Shown here in pieces: positions 48,113 to 59,390 of a DNA stretch of 64,000 nt. Under the pieces are notes generated by a model. That model made no database searches, was not told where the DNA came from, and was given only the letters and a program-made list of their open reading frames with translations. A program made the translations under genes and the position numbers. The DNA is from Isoetes taiwanensis (taxonomy: Eukaryota; Streptophyta; Lycopodiopsida; Isoetales; Isoetaceae), in contig JAJEKV010000102.1 of the NCBI GenBank assembly GCA_021234155.1, positions 862,456 through 926,455 on the forward strand. The letters run 5' to 3'. Each line of letters opens with the position of its first letter. Positions within the stretch are counted from its first letter, which is position 1.

Positions 48113-48377
48113 GGGTGCATATTCACACGGGGGGTGACTCCGGGCAACGAGAGCTGTTGGATAGGCATATTCACCCTTTATTCCTTAATCTACACCGTAC
48201 GTAAAGTTCCTCATTTGTGGGGTATGCAAGTACAAAATTTGCTATACTGTATAACAAGATTCGCAAAATACTATAAGATTTCAAGCGGAATATTATATAG
48301 TGTTGATTTCATACGTGCAAAATACAATTATGAGGGCTCTCGCTGCCCTACGTCACCCCCCGTGTGAATATGCACCC
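48113..48377. mobile_element. MITE M2, copy 2, 265 bp, both ends present
   Basis: The left end GGGTGCATATTCACACGGGG and the right end (reverse complement identical over 26 bp) form terminal inverted repeats of about 42 bp, including GAGAGC. The interior is non-coding. The empty site is visible in repeat R copy 3 (about 53700), where the flanks join without an insertion. Confidence 0.88.
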
Positions 48378-48808
48378 AAAAAGCATAATTTCATTAATTG
48401 TGGACTTTGGCTGAGTCCATATGACTCCCAAATGGACCTGAATTTTTAGAATATAGGGGTTTTATTTGTTAGAATGATGCAAAATTTCGGGAATCGTGCA
48501 GGTAGGTGAGATGGCAGGCCCTGTATCTATTAAGCCAAAGAAGTGCCATCCAAGTTTGTGTCTCGACCAAAGCCTTCACTATAGGTGGTCTTGCTACCGG
48601 GCCGGCTTTCGCCAAATCCGCATAGTGTAGATTCATAGTCGGGGACACTCAGAATGGTCCGAACATAGCACAACATAAGTGAATATAATAACATTTAATG
48701 CGAGACATTCATTAGATATTGTTTACAAACATATGGAGCATATAACATTATGACTAAATGTACAAGATGTAGCTCCGAAATTGGGCTACCCCAATTTCGA
48801 AGTTACTT

Positions 48809-49060
48809 CTATGCCAAATAGTCAATAGATAACAAATAATTCTCAAGGATCGTTTGTTCTTCGTCCCCGCGCACCTTTTCGTGTTCTTCAATGTGTGCTT
48901 GAGCTTGTCGTGGAGCATCTTTCATACTTTCCATCCTCTCCATGAATTCTTGGAAGCGTGACTTATTTCCCTCCTCTTCTACCTCATGTGGAGTTGACTT
49001 CTCAATCATCAAGACTCTCAAGAATCTCTTAGCCATTGATTCTCGCACAAAGAATAAATC
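48809..49060 (-). CDS. Hypothetical acidic helical protein fragment
   Basis: The C-terminal 85 residues of a 164-residue minus-strand frame read as genuine protein: FVRESMAKRFLRVLMIEKS, EEEGNKSRFQEFMERM and HIEEHEKVRGDEEQTILE, then stop. The N-terminal 80 residues overlap the palindrome array and are probably chance. The family is not recognised; gag-like coiled coils are possible. Confidence 0.3.
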   Translation of the reverse strand, partial: DLFFVRESMAKRFLRVLMIEKSTPHEVEEEGNKSRFQEFMERMESMKDAPRQAQAHIEEHEKVRGDEEQTILENYLLSIDYLA

Positions 49061-49189
49061 TTCTGTTAGAAATGTAAGGTTATGCCAAATAAAAAACACG
49101 CCATTTAAATACCTAATATTAAGACAAAAGAAAACTTCTCCCAAGGGCCAAAATGAGGCTTCCAATTTGCCCTGTGGGTTGTTGCCTTG

Positions 49190-50340
49190 CATGGCAAAAT
49201 GTTTTTCCCAAACCAAATTGGGCGGGCGCCCAATTTGCCCCAGGGCATGGCAAAATGTTTTCCCCCAAAAGCCAAACAAATGGTCCCCAAATTTTGCTCC
49301 CAATTTAAGGTGTTTTCGGACACCGTGGTGGCGTAATACTTTTTCTAAGATAACTTTTGCATCCGACTCGCTTTCGCTTTTTATCTCGCTGGAAAGCTTG
49401 TTCAGAGGGCTTCGATAATGGCAAAACCAAGCATACTATTTATAGAAATAGACCCTGAATTGGGCTCAAATTGGGCGGGCGCCCAATTTTAGGGGCTCAA
49501 GGGTGGCGATATAGGTTTCTCGGCATAACTTTTGGTTTCAACTCCGCTTTCTGGCGCTCTTTAGCTCCTTGGAATGCTTATTCAGAGGGCTTTGATAAAG
49601 ACAATAATCAAGCATAAGCTTTATCTAAATGGGATCCAAATATGGCTCAAATTGGGCGGGCGCCCAATTTGAGGGGCTCCGGTGTCTCAATACTTTTTCG
49701 CATAACTTTTGCATCCCGACTCCATTTTTTTTTTATCTCGCTTGGAAAGCTTGTTCAGAGGACTTCGATAAATGCAAAACCAAGCATACTATTTATAGAA
49801 ATAGACCCTGAAATTAGCTCAATTCGGGCGCCCAATTTTAGGGGCTCAAGGGTGGCGATAGGTTTCTAAGACAACTTTTGGTTTCAACTCCGCTTTTGGC
49901 GTTCTTTAGCTCCTTGGAATGCTTATTCAGAGGGCTTTGATAAAGACAATAATCAAGCATAAGCTTTATCTAAATGGGATCCAATATGGCTCAAATTGGG
50001 CGGGCGCCCAATTTGAGGGGCTCCGGGTGTCGTAATACTTTTTTGGCATAACTTTTGCATCCCACTGCTTTTTGGTGTTTTTATCTCGCTGGAAAGCTTC
50101 TCCGCAGGACCTTTCAAGCATAGTAATTACACAAATGGGGCTCTAAATTGGGCGCCCGCCCAATTTGAGGGGCCCGTGGTGGCAATGTATAGGATTTTTG
50201 GCATAACCCATGTATTCTCACTGGGTTTTGCGCTTTTTAGCTCGTTGGAAAGCTTGTCCAAAGGGCCTTTCAAGCATACTATTTACAATGATGGGGACCC
50301 AAATTGGGCTTTTTATGCATATTATTTACACAAGTGGGGT
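49190..50340. repeat. Tandem satellite with GC-rich palindrome (ATTGGGCGGGCGCCCAAT)
   Basis: Units of about 155-190 bp hold GGCATAACTTTTG, CTCGCTGGAAAGCTTGTTCA, GAGGGCTTTGATAAAGACAA and a palindrome AAATTGGGCGGGCGCCCAATTT. Palindromes lie at 49215-49236, 49468-49489, 49649-49670, 49821-49838 (shortened), 49993-50014 and 50145-50166 (arms exchanged). Confidence 0.85.
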
Positions 50341-50649
50341 CCCTTGATAAAGTTCGGCCTAGGGATATGCACGTGGGCACCTATGGAATAATGGAATCTA
50401 AGTAATTCTACCTATAGAGCAAGATAATCCTAAGGATGTGCGCTTCTAAAGCATACTAGCATAGCAAAAAAAAGATAAATGAAAAGGTGAAAACAAGAAT
50501 AAAACATATAGAATAAGGATTAAGCTAACAGGAAAAAAGGCCTCCATACTCTACGAGCAAGAAGAACATAGATCTATGACAGATGAAGAGAACAAGCTTG
50601 AAAATAAGCACCTGTGATTATTCTCCCTCTGCTATATCGATGTAGATGA

Positions 50650-51180
50650 AGATAGCGACCAATAAGGTATGGCGCCACTGATGCAAATAAGATGCTTAAT
50701 GATGTTATCAGCAAAGAATGGAGGGCGATGTGCCAAGAGCTAGGCGTGGTGCTCTTCTGAGATAGAAGGAAGAAATAGGGCCCCCTTTCCTCCTCAATCA
50801 AACCAAACGCCCACGATTCAAATTCAAATTTTGAATGTGGGCCCGCTATGCTCCCCCATCTCCCTCCCCCCACCCACGATTCAAATTCAAATTTTGAATG
50901 TGGGCCCGCTATGCTTCCCATCTCCCCTCCGCCCATGATTTAAATTCAAATTTTAAATGTGGGCCCCGTTGCCCTCCGCACGTGATTCAAATTCAAATTT
51001 CAGCCCCCATATTACATGACTACCTATGCAGTTGCAGAGCAGTATTGGGCATTTTACTACAGGGCGATCGGCTCCATCACTAACTTGGCGACTGCGTCTT
51101 TGCTGATAACATCATTAAGCATCTTATTTGCATCAGTGGCGCCCAGCGACTCTAGTCTTGCCTCTACTATGTTTAAAATA
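50650..51180. repeat. 46-bp perfect inverted repeat around a 60-bp tandem (CACGATTCAAATTCAAATTT)
   Basis: 50671-50715 is the reverse complement of 51098-51143. Between them CACGATTCAAATTCAAATTT followed by TGAATGTGGGCCCGCTATGC repeats about four times (50812, 50874, 50933, 50984) at about 60-bp spacing. The 51016-51180 frame reads AEQYWAFYYRAIGSI and LLITSLSILFASVAP, a membrane-like segment that also appears on the minus strand at 50650-50745. It may be a captured gene fragment. Confidence 0.75.
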
Positions 51181-51539
51181 GAGGTATGGTTTCTTTTACA
51201 TATTTTTTGATTATGTAGCTTTTACCAATCTATGTTTTGGTCATCTTGTGTCTAATAGACGAGTTACTTGTATTGTCTCCAAAGACATAATTTTTATATC
51301 CATTCTTGTTTAATGTTTCTTCCCAATATCATGTGCCCATCTTGTTCGCTTAACTTGAATTCTCAGAAGAGGCCAATGTGATACTTCAAAGAAAAGTATC
51401 TCAATCTTCAAAAGGGTGATCCGCTATTTTAGTGGCCCCATCTAAATTCTTATTCTTTGAGCACCAAAGCCTTCTTTACCTATATAGGTTGTCATATCAC
51501 ACTGCACAGTTCATGAGATGCACTTTGCTTACTTAGACC

Positions 51540-52310
51540 GACTCAAGCATTTGCTTACCTAGACCACCCAATATGTTTGCTTACCTAGACCGACTCAAGC
51601 ATTTGCCTACCTAGACCACCCAGGTAGGCCACCCAATATGTTATCGTATCACTTAGTGCCTGTCCACTTTTCCTATCTAAATTAGGTAGTCGCCCCCGAT
51701 CTATGAGATTCACTTTCTCGTCACTAAATTGGTTCACTTTTCTCCATATAAATTGGGCGGCCGCCCAATATATGTCTATAAAGGAGAGGATAATGACACA
51801 CTGGTTATTGGTTCCCTTTTTCTCCACCTAAATTGGGCGGTCGCCCAATATGTAATGCTGTGACTCCACCTAAATTGGGCGGTCGCCCAATATGTAATGC
51901 CGGAGGGATCGACCGCATATAGGACTCTTTACACGCATTCATAGACAGATGTGACTCCACCTAAATTGGGCGGTCGCCCAATATGTAATGTCAGCGGATC
52001 GACCGCTACATAGGACTCTTTACACGCATTCATAGACAGACTGCTTACAGACATACCTACCTACCTACGGTCGTATGTAATTATGCATGTCATATCACCT
52101 GTAAGAGTTCCTGAGATGCACCTTCAGCAGTAATATATCCAGAAAGCACTTTAAACCATTTAAATTGGGCGACTGCCCGATTCACAAGTTTTTTCGCTAG
52201 AAACACTTATCATCTCTTTGTTTACAGATCATAAGATTCAAAGGATTCAAATAGCTTTTGAATCCTCATTTCTAAACTATTTAAATTGGGCGATTTCGCC
52301 AGAAACTTAC
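51540..52310. repeat. Second palindrome array (AATTGGGCGGTCGCCCAATAT) and short tandems
   Basis: Palindromes at 51749, 51829, 51872, 51963, 52162 (degraded) and 52283 (half). The unit GTGACTCCACCTAAATTGGG plus the palindrome plus TATGTAATG occurs three times, two with GATCGACCGC and GGACTCTTTACACGCATTCA. Upstream, TTTGC(T/C)TACCTAGACC repeats at 51541-51620. Confidence 0.85.
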
Positions 52311-53689
52311 ATATCTTGTTGCTAGAAGCATTTACAGATCGTAAGCATGAAGCCAAATAACATTAATAAGATTGAAATCCCCAAATTTGAAGCCTAATTT
52401 TGAGAACTTTACTTACGGCATCACATTCATATTTTAACATCACATTCATATTTTAACTTACGGGATCTAACTTCATCTTCAGATTTCGAATTATTTGCTT
52501 CTCTGGGGGTCTGTCTCATTGACCCTTTTATTTCTCCAATGACTTCTAGCAGCTAAAAGGAACAGCAAGGTCGCTTTACTCCATAAGTAAATGATGATGA
52601 GCGTGACGGATGGAACAATCAAGTGAAGAAGCCGCAATGATTCAGTCACTTTCGATTCACTTGTAGGTTATTAAGAAAAACAGATCATGTATACGCATTT
52701 GAGACCTCCTCAGCACCACCTAGCCCGATCTGAAAACTCTGTTGCCTCTCACGTCTAGCCCGAGTCTCGACCGAAGCTCGAGCTTCCGAGAGTCGATGAC
52801 ATCTCTCATTCCGGCCGCCATACCAAGAACACTAGCCCGCCATTAGCTCCCCATCGCCGCCTCGCACCAAGCACAACTCTCCCGCCATAGCAGCCTCATA
52901 CTTTTAGAATTTAGGGTTAGGTCATGTACATTTATTTTATTGCCCTAAGTTCTAGTTCTTTTTTTTTTTTTTTGTGGCCATTTCAAATATGAATATCACC
53001 TCATTGAAATGTATGCCATCACACATGTTCTTCTATCTCTACGTTGCATCCCAACTAATATTACAGTTGCATCCTAACTACTAGTACACGCCAATGCTAA
53101 TATGGAGGTTGTGTAGGTGTGCGCTTTGATCACCATGGCATTATGAGCATTATGATGGATATGGCGGCTTGCAATTTAATTTGATCCACAATCGTGAAGT
53201 CACACATGATGTTGGTATATGACATGTTGGCCGACCGATGTTGGAAGAAGAGATGGAGGCCAACAACTCCTAGTTACCGGGAGACCTATGATCTAGAGGT
53301 AACATCCAATATCGACCCATGTAGGGACCCCAACATGTGGTAACTCATTTTTATTTACGCCTAGCATTGGCTCTAAATTACACCGCCTATGATCTAGAGG
53401 TAACATTCATCGCCAACCCATTATCTAGAGGTAACATTTATTGTCAACCCATGCAGGGATGGTAGCTAGTTTATGAAGCATATGCAAGACTCATTGGGTC
53501 AGCCTCGTCATAGTCGACTATGCTTGGGAACCGTCGAACAAGAATAAGATACCCAATACTATCAAGATACACGCATATGTCGGGCCGAGGCATATGCAAA
53601 GACTCGTGGGGATGTCAATTAGTGTATGGAAAAGAGTCATTGATGCGAGAAGGCCAAAAAATGGTCCATAAATTTAGGTATTGTCCAAA
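52311..53689. other. No gene recognised
   Basis: Contains a duplicated ATCACATTCATATTTTAAC (52420, 52441) and repeated GATCTAGAGGTAACAT (53290, 53391, 53423). No coding signal is convincing. Confidence 0.4.
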
Positions 53690-54005
53690 AATAATGAAAT
53701 TGTGCTTCAAACCAAAGGGGGTTTAAGGGGGATTTTAATTTAAATGTGTTGGACCCAATGGTTGTGTTAATTAATGTCAATGGTAGTTATGTGTTGGTTG
53801 TTAATGTCAATGGTTGTTATGTGTTGGTTGTTATGTGTTGGGGGATTTAATTTTTATATATTGGATGTTAATGGTTTGTGTTGCAAAAACAAATCTTTGG
53901 CCCCTTCGAGGCCTTAGGGACGTCACCTCCCCCTCCCCCCCCCCCCGGGTGTGACAAAAAATTTAGAATTCAAACCAGAAAAAAACTAGAATTCATTTGA
54001 GGCTG
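53690..54005 (-). repeat. Repeat R, copy 3, without MITE
   Basis: Reverse complement of repeat R: AAACCAAAGGGGGTTTAAGG through GTGTTGGACCCAATGG to GTCACCTCCCC and GAATTCATTTGAGG. The MITE M2 site is unoccupied: AAACC is directly followed, in repeat orientation, by GAAGCACAATTTCATT. Confidence 0.85.
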
Positions 54006-54495
54006 CAGATTGATCCCATTATTTTGAAAGTCATAAAGTTTGCAACACCCATACACAAACATTTTTCAACTGGAATTTAACAGCAGCCTTTGGCCTCCAT
54101 GTATTCTTGTGGTAAGAAACCTGAGTGGAAAACTTTTCTGCTTGTTAGCACAAGGATCTAAAAGCCTTGGAATTTGCTTAATAACTGCCTCAAAATCTAA
54201 AAATACATGGTAATTTTTTGCAAGCTTCATTCGGAATGAGCCATAAAACAATATCCAATAGCGCAATCCTGTATTAATCAGCTGGTAGGATGTGAAAGCC
54301 TACCAAACCCGGCTGAAAAATTACTGTTTTAGCATAGATAACTTAACCAAACATATCCATATCATACAGTATCAAAAAGATCTCGGAGAGAGCTTTCCAA
54401 CACAATAAAAATCATCTCAAACAGAGCTCTGGATCAAAAGTTATGATAAGAAATGTGTTGCCCCGCGGGGAAACCGCACTACATGCGCCCTTCAA
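54006..54495. other. No gene recognised
   Basis: AT-rich spacer; nothing supportable. Confidence 0.4.
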
Positions 54496-54694
54496 GCCCT
54501 TCATGTGCCCATTATGCACCACACATACAAAAAGAGGGCTTTTGTTGTGAGCCATTGGTTGTTGACCATTGGAAAAAAAAGGCTAAAATCAATGGCCCTT
54601 CATGTGCCCATTATGCACCACACGCACAAAAAAAGGGCTTTTGTTGTGAGCCATTGGTTGTTGACCATTGAAAAAAAAAGGCTAAAATCAATGG
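54496..54694. repeat. 99-bp tandem duplication
   Basis: CCCTTCATGTGCCCATTATG to GGCTAAAATCAATGG occurs at about 54496-54594 and again at about 54595-54694 with few differences. Confidence 0.9.
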
Positions 54695-54831
54695 CTCAGA
54701 AATGGTGCACTCTAGATGTACGCATTAGTACATCCATTTGAATACATCACGAAATCATAGGAAAACCTTAGTGAAAAGCGTACAAAAACACAAAGAAAAC
54801 CCCCTGTTATTATGCTACATATTATATTGTC

Positions 54832-55194
54832 TTGACATGTTATGTTTGTGTTCAGATTCTCATAATGTCAAGAAGCAAGAACAACAACCCAAGCTTACTC
54901 AAGCTGTTGCTAAATAAAACTTGCCTTTATGCATGGTTTTCTAGATCCTCATATATATTTCTTCTTTCAGTTATCGAGTCAGTCACTATCAAGCTAGATT
55001 TCACTAATGTGAATGATCATGAAGATGAAGATGAAGTCACAGATAGGGGAACTGGCACTATTAATGATCCTTCTACATCTGCTCCTATTCCAGCAATGGA
55101 GGATGAGATTGCACGAATCAAGCAGCAGTTGTTCAATGCAAAGAATAATGAATGTGTACCTTCATCAAGTAGGAACATCAAATTATTCTTGTAA
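54832..55194 (+). CDS. Unrecognised acidic exon-like frame
   Basis: A 120-residue frame whose second half (SVTIKLDFTNVNDHEDEDEV, then SAPIPAMEDEIARIKQQLF) looks like real protein: acidic linker and coiled coil. An AG acceptor lies before the VIES segment and a GT donor after SSS, so one exon of a broken or intron-bearing gene is plausible. A further piece at about 55230-55320 reads MQPLNQHDDTQLNNLEME. The family is unknown. Confidence 0.35.
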   Translation: MTCYVCVQILIMSRSKNNNPSLLKLLLNKTCLYAWFSRSSYIFLLSVIESVTIKLDFTNVNDHEDEDEVTDRGTGTINDPSTSAPIPAMEDEIARIKQQLFNAKNNECVPSSSRNIKLFL

Positions 55195-55508
55195 TTTCAA
55201 TTTATGATGCTTATTTTAAATTTATTTCAGGTATGCAACCCTTAAACCAGCATGATGACACACAGCTGAATAACTTAGAAATGGAATGAGAAATAGACCA
55301 ACAAGTAGAAAACATAATAGAAGGTATACATAAACTCATGTTTTTGTTTGTGTTATCTTTTCTATAGTCTTGCTTGCATAATCTGACGCTTTTGTTCAGG
55401 GATAGGTTCTGTACGAAAGAAATCAAAATTCCTGACGTATAAAGTTAAAAAATATGTATTTTTTTGAAAAAAACGTATTTTACTTATTTTTTAGTTGCCG
55501 GCTGGAAA

Positions 55509-55945
55509 AAAAAGTTTCGCGTACGCTAAAAATCGCGTACGCGCACGCGAAAAAACTTTCGCATACGCAAAACAGAATAAAGTGCGCACACGGTTTCTAA
55601 ATTTTCTTTTTTTTTTTTTTTGCTACCCGCTTTACACTTTTTCGCATACGCGAAAAAAGTTTCGCGTACATGGTTTATAGGGTTTCGCGTACGCGAAATT
55701 CAAATTTCAAATCCATACGCAGAAAACTTTTTTTTTTTTTTTTTGTTTTCACTCTTTCCCCTCAGACGCTGAAAAAACTTTCGCAGACGCTGAATTTTTT
55801 TTCCTCGGTACGCCAGACGCCGAAGAGTGAAAATTGCATACGCGAATTTGTTTTCCCCAGACGTTGCTTCATTGCTTTGTATCGCCAAGAACTTTCGCTT
55901 AAGCGAATTAGATATTTTCGCATACGCGAAAATCTTCCGACGCCG
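55509..55945. repeat. Cluster of TTTCGCGTACGCGAAA-type palindromes
   Basis: GTTTCGCGTACGC, TTCGCATACGCGAAA, TTTCGCGTACGCGAAATT, CTTTCGCAGACGC and TTCGCTTAAGCGAA recur about a dozen times between T- and A-rich runs. CpG is locally frequent in otherwise AT-rich DNA. Open frames on both strands here are artefacts of the repeat. Confidence 0.85.
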
Positions 55946-56648
55946 AAAATTTTTTTTTCCGTATTTTTTACATTTTATACGGCAAATATGTGCCGTATCA
56001 TACAATTCATACATATTCCTATAAAACGTACAGCGTATTCAACCTATCCCTGCTTTTGTTTCCTTTTTGCAGTTAATCTTTCTGGCCAAATTTTAAGGAG
56101 CATGTCCGGAATTAACAACCTGCCTTTGAGGTATTAGCATCATTTTTTTTAGAGCTTCACATTTTTAAGGCGTATTTTGCCTGCATTGTAAACGTCTTAC
56201 CTTCATTTTCTGCATCCCAAGTACTATCGATTTGAAGATTCGGCATACTAGGTTTCTAGCAGTTTAATATCATACGATGGACAGGTTGTAAAGGGCTTCA
56301 TTCTTCTTCACTCATTTCAGTTTTCTAGTACCAAAGGTTCATCAAATAGCTTTCCTAGTTCCCTACAAACAGGGCTTTCTGTGGCAGCAGGATTTCGACC
56401 CAAAGCTATTTATTTACTAGTCAAGTCTTGTGGTCGTAAGAACTGTGGCAATACCATTGTACCTTATAGATGTTGATGCAAGTTTGTCATTTCTGAACCA
56501 TTTCACGTTCTTAGGCCCTAAATAGGGATAGCATTATGCAAGGCATAAGCTATTTCGCAAGTACTTGCTCTTTCTCCTGTCTACTATACATTTATTTTAT
56601 AGATAAAAGCATATCGCGTATTCTTTGCATATCGCTTATTCTTTGCAG

Positions 56649-56778
56649 AAAGAAGGGACCCAACAGGGGAACCAACGTATCTGAACATTCCCTATGATGT
56701 ACAACTAGACAAAGTTGAAGCTGGTGCTTCCACGACCTCTCTACGCTTATTTGTTAATGTCAGAGAAGCACTAGATAA
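56649..56778 (+). CDS. Exon-like segment of an unknown gene
   Basis: Between an AG acceptor (TTTGCAG) and a GT donor one frame reads [20 protein letters not shown] and continues [20 protein letters not shown]. The composition and borders look like an exon. I cannot connect it to a gene or to the earlier exon-like frame at 54832-55194 on the same strand, although a common gene is possible. Confidence 0.3.
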
Positions 56779-56799
56779 GGTGTGGGCAATTATGTTGGC

Positions 56800-58480
56800 T
56801 GTTCTGGAAAGAAAAAATAAGATATATTCTTGATACAAGGGACAGAAAATGCTATCATAAAAAAAATTTGGTACATTTTGTGAATTTGCCAATATCCTTT
56901 TCCTTGCTTCCTATCTTGAAGTGGCATGCTAAGCATACAGGAGCAAGCTGTGTTAACAAGCCAAAGATGACACATTATGTGCAATGTTATGCATTACGTT
57001 GTCTGGATCCAATCACTCAAACCACTTGAGGAAGCTTTTTAAAGACCGGGGCGAGAATGTAGGCGCATTGCTCCGTTATTATCCATTAGTAGAGTTGCAT
57101 GTCTGTTATTATCCATTAGTAGGGTTGGCAGTGGCAACTAATTGGGATAATGAAGGTGTCTTTAATAGAAGTGATAAACTTTGAATTTGGTATGTGCCCA
57201 GATTAAGGCAAGTATGCCACATAGAAAAAAGCAAAGAAAGCAACTAATTTTGCAACCTATCCTAACTGGCGCATCAAATTTTAATATCAGACTTTTTTCC
57301 TTTTATATGTTCTCTTGCTGTTGGATCTTGGTGCAAGCTCCACTTCACATAACATTATCCTTTCTCTCTCTTCTGTTTCTAGCATTTTAAGGTGTACTTA
57401 AAGAATGTCATTTGCAAATATCTTAGGGTATAAGTCATGTCGTGCTAGGCACATGGTACTGTAAAGCCATGGTACTGATCAATTCCATCAACTATAATGA
57501 TTGTAAGTAATTGTTCCATACAAGTTACAATGCTTTTGCCAATGGTACTGATCAATACCATCAACTATAATGACCGTAAGTAATTGTTTCATACAAATGC
57601 TCTTGCCAACATCATGCAAATCCTCTTATCATTGTTCCATTTGTTTATCTGTTTGACCATGTTTATTATGTAAACCCTTGCAATGTTTCCTATCATGCTA
57701 CAAAAACCCAAAGCATTAGTTGTGAGTTCCCACAAATGAGTTCCTGGTTTCCATTGCTCAATCCCAATTAGCATTAGCAACAACACTCCCTAATAAGCAT
57801 TATATACATTTCATCGCCCTAGATACCTCTAAACCACATATTCATTGCTCAATCCCAATTAGCACTAGCAACAATAATCCCCAATAAGCATTATATACAT
57901 TTCATCGCCCTAGATACCTCTAAACCACATAGTGAAATAGTGAACACTAACCAATAATCAAAACAAATTAACTTCCATTCCATTGCCCTAAGCCCCCAAT
58001 ACCAATGTTAAGTTCACAGCAATTGTTTCCAGCTATTAGTTATCATACATTCGATTGGCCTAGACACCTCTATACCGAACATTTTTCAAGAATCAACACA
58101 AATAAAAGTCATAGAATTACACACATATCATATCATAAACACTTCACAGAATCAGCTTGACAAAGAACTACCTAATAAAGCTCTAATAAGGACAGGACAT
58201 AATATGATCCAAGTTTAGACACAAACAATACATTGCTATATGTTAATTTATGTGCCATTCCAAAGCACACATGATACCTTTCTACCCTTGATCTATAACA
58301 TATAGTATGTTAGGTCAACTTTTATAACCATGTATATTGGTACTTTGCATGCATTTCAAAATTATTGATACAAGGAATAAAATACAGAGTAGTTTTGGCA
58401 TCACAAGAGATAGTTCGTATGAAAACTGCAGGGATATGTGGATTGAATCGAGTAAGTTCATTAACAGGTTCCCAATGTTA
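56800..58480. repeat. Spacer with small tandem duplications
   Basis: TGTTATTATCCATTAGTAG repeats at 57075 and 57102; GGTACTGATCAATTCCATCA-type units at 57471 and 57544; CATTGCTCAATCCCAATTAG units of about 90 bp at 57752 and 57843. No gene is recognised. Confidence 0.7.
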
Positions 58481-58508
58481 GCCCAGCAACACTGGGTACT
58501 ATTACTAG
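58481..58508 (+). mobile_element. Helitron 3' terminus, second copy
   Basis: CCCAG-CAACA-CTGGG hairpin (58482-58496), then eight bases and CTAG (58505-58508) followed by T. It matches the end at 40178-40205 in stem, loop start and terminal tetranucleotide. Confidence 0.6.
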
Positions 58509-58699
58509 TAATCAATAGTTCCAACTGTAGGCACCACACTTGGTACATCAGCACCTATATTCTGTCCCCATCCCATTTCCATAACATTAGAATTTAGTAT
58601 ATTTCCAATTGTACCGCCTAACACAGATGGCAAAGTATATCCTGGGTTAGATTGACTATTAGCATTTATTTTAGCTTGTTCCCAACTTGAAGCAATATG

Positions 58700-59300
58700 A
58701 ATTGCAGCATCCAAGGTGGTTGGAGTTTGGCCCTAGTCAAGAATCCTATATCTGCAGGCAGCCCATTAGTAAAAAATCTTACTTGATCTTCTGGGGAAGG
58801 CACTGGTTCTTTCTTCGCAATCAACCTGCGTAATGTGATTATGTAACTTTAAAGACTCTCACATGGTAAGAGCCTAATATAATTCAATTCATCAGTTACA
58901 CGTTGCGCAAATCCAACAGTCCTAAATGTATCAAAGAAACCCCGCTTTAATTCATCCCACGTAGTAAAAGGGTTAGCAGCCCTAGCTGTTCTATACCACT
59001 CTACAACCCCATCTTGTAAGGTATCCGGAAAAAGTCTTAATCTTTCAGCACTTCCATGTTTTAAGAGCCATGGCTAATATGCTAGATACTCCAACACGAG
59101 AGAATAGCTCTTCGTCACTTTGTTCTTCAGTCTCTTCTTCAGCAGATCCTATAGGACTGGAGGGTATTTTCTCTAAAACAAAAGATCTAACAGAATTTCC
59201 TCTAACTCTCTCCTCCTTTTATCCCTTTTTTCCTGCCTAGCTTGCCTTTCTAAAATACTTTTTTTCTTTGTAACTTCCTCAAAATCTCTATAATCCATAC
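58700..59300 (-). mobile_element. Ty3/gypsy gag fragment
   Basis: Minus strand from 59298: MDYRDFEEVTKKKSILERQA, a basic coiled coil, then after breaks ERLRLFPDTLQDGVVEWYRT, WDELKRGFFDTF and VTDELNYIRLL. The pattern R-L-x2-F-P-x-T-L-x3-A/V-x2-W-Y, W-x-E-L-x3-F is the retrotransposon gag core. Several stops are present. The LTR-like repeat 59391-60345 lies upstream in element sense, consistent with a 5' LTR or leader. Confidence 0.75.
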
Positions 59301-59390
59301 AATTACCTCATTCATAAGTTTACTTGCACAGTTTATCATGCAACCACGATTACCTCAATTTCTTAGAATGCTCCCCAAAAATATGCCGTA

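Noticed and set aside
49105-49869. Open frames over the GGGCG palindrome satellite on both strands
   Set aside because: They follow the tandem unit and have no codon bias or family resemblance.
55495-56137. Frames rich in FAYAK and RRLR on both strands
   Set aside because: They result from the TTTCGC(G/A)TACGC palindromes and T/A runs.
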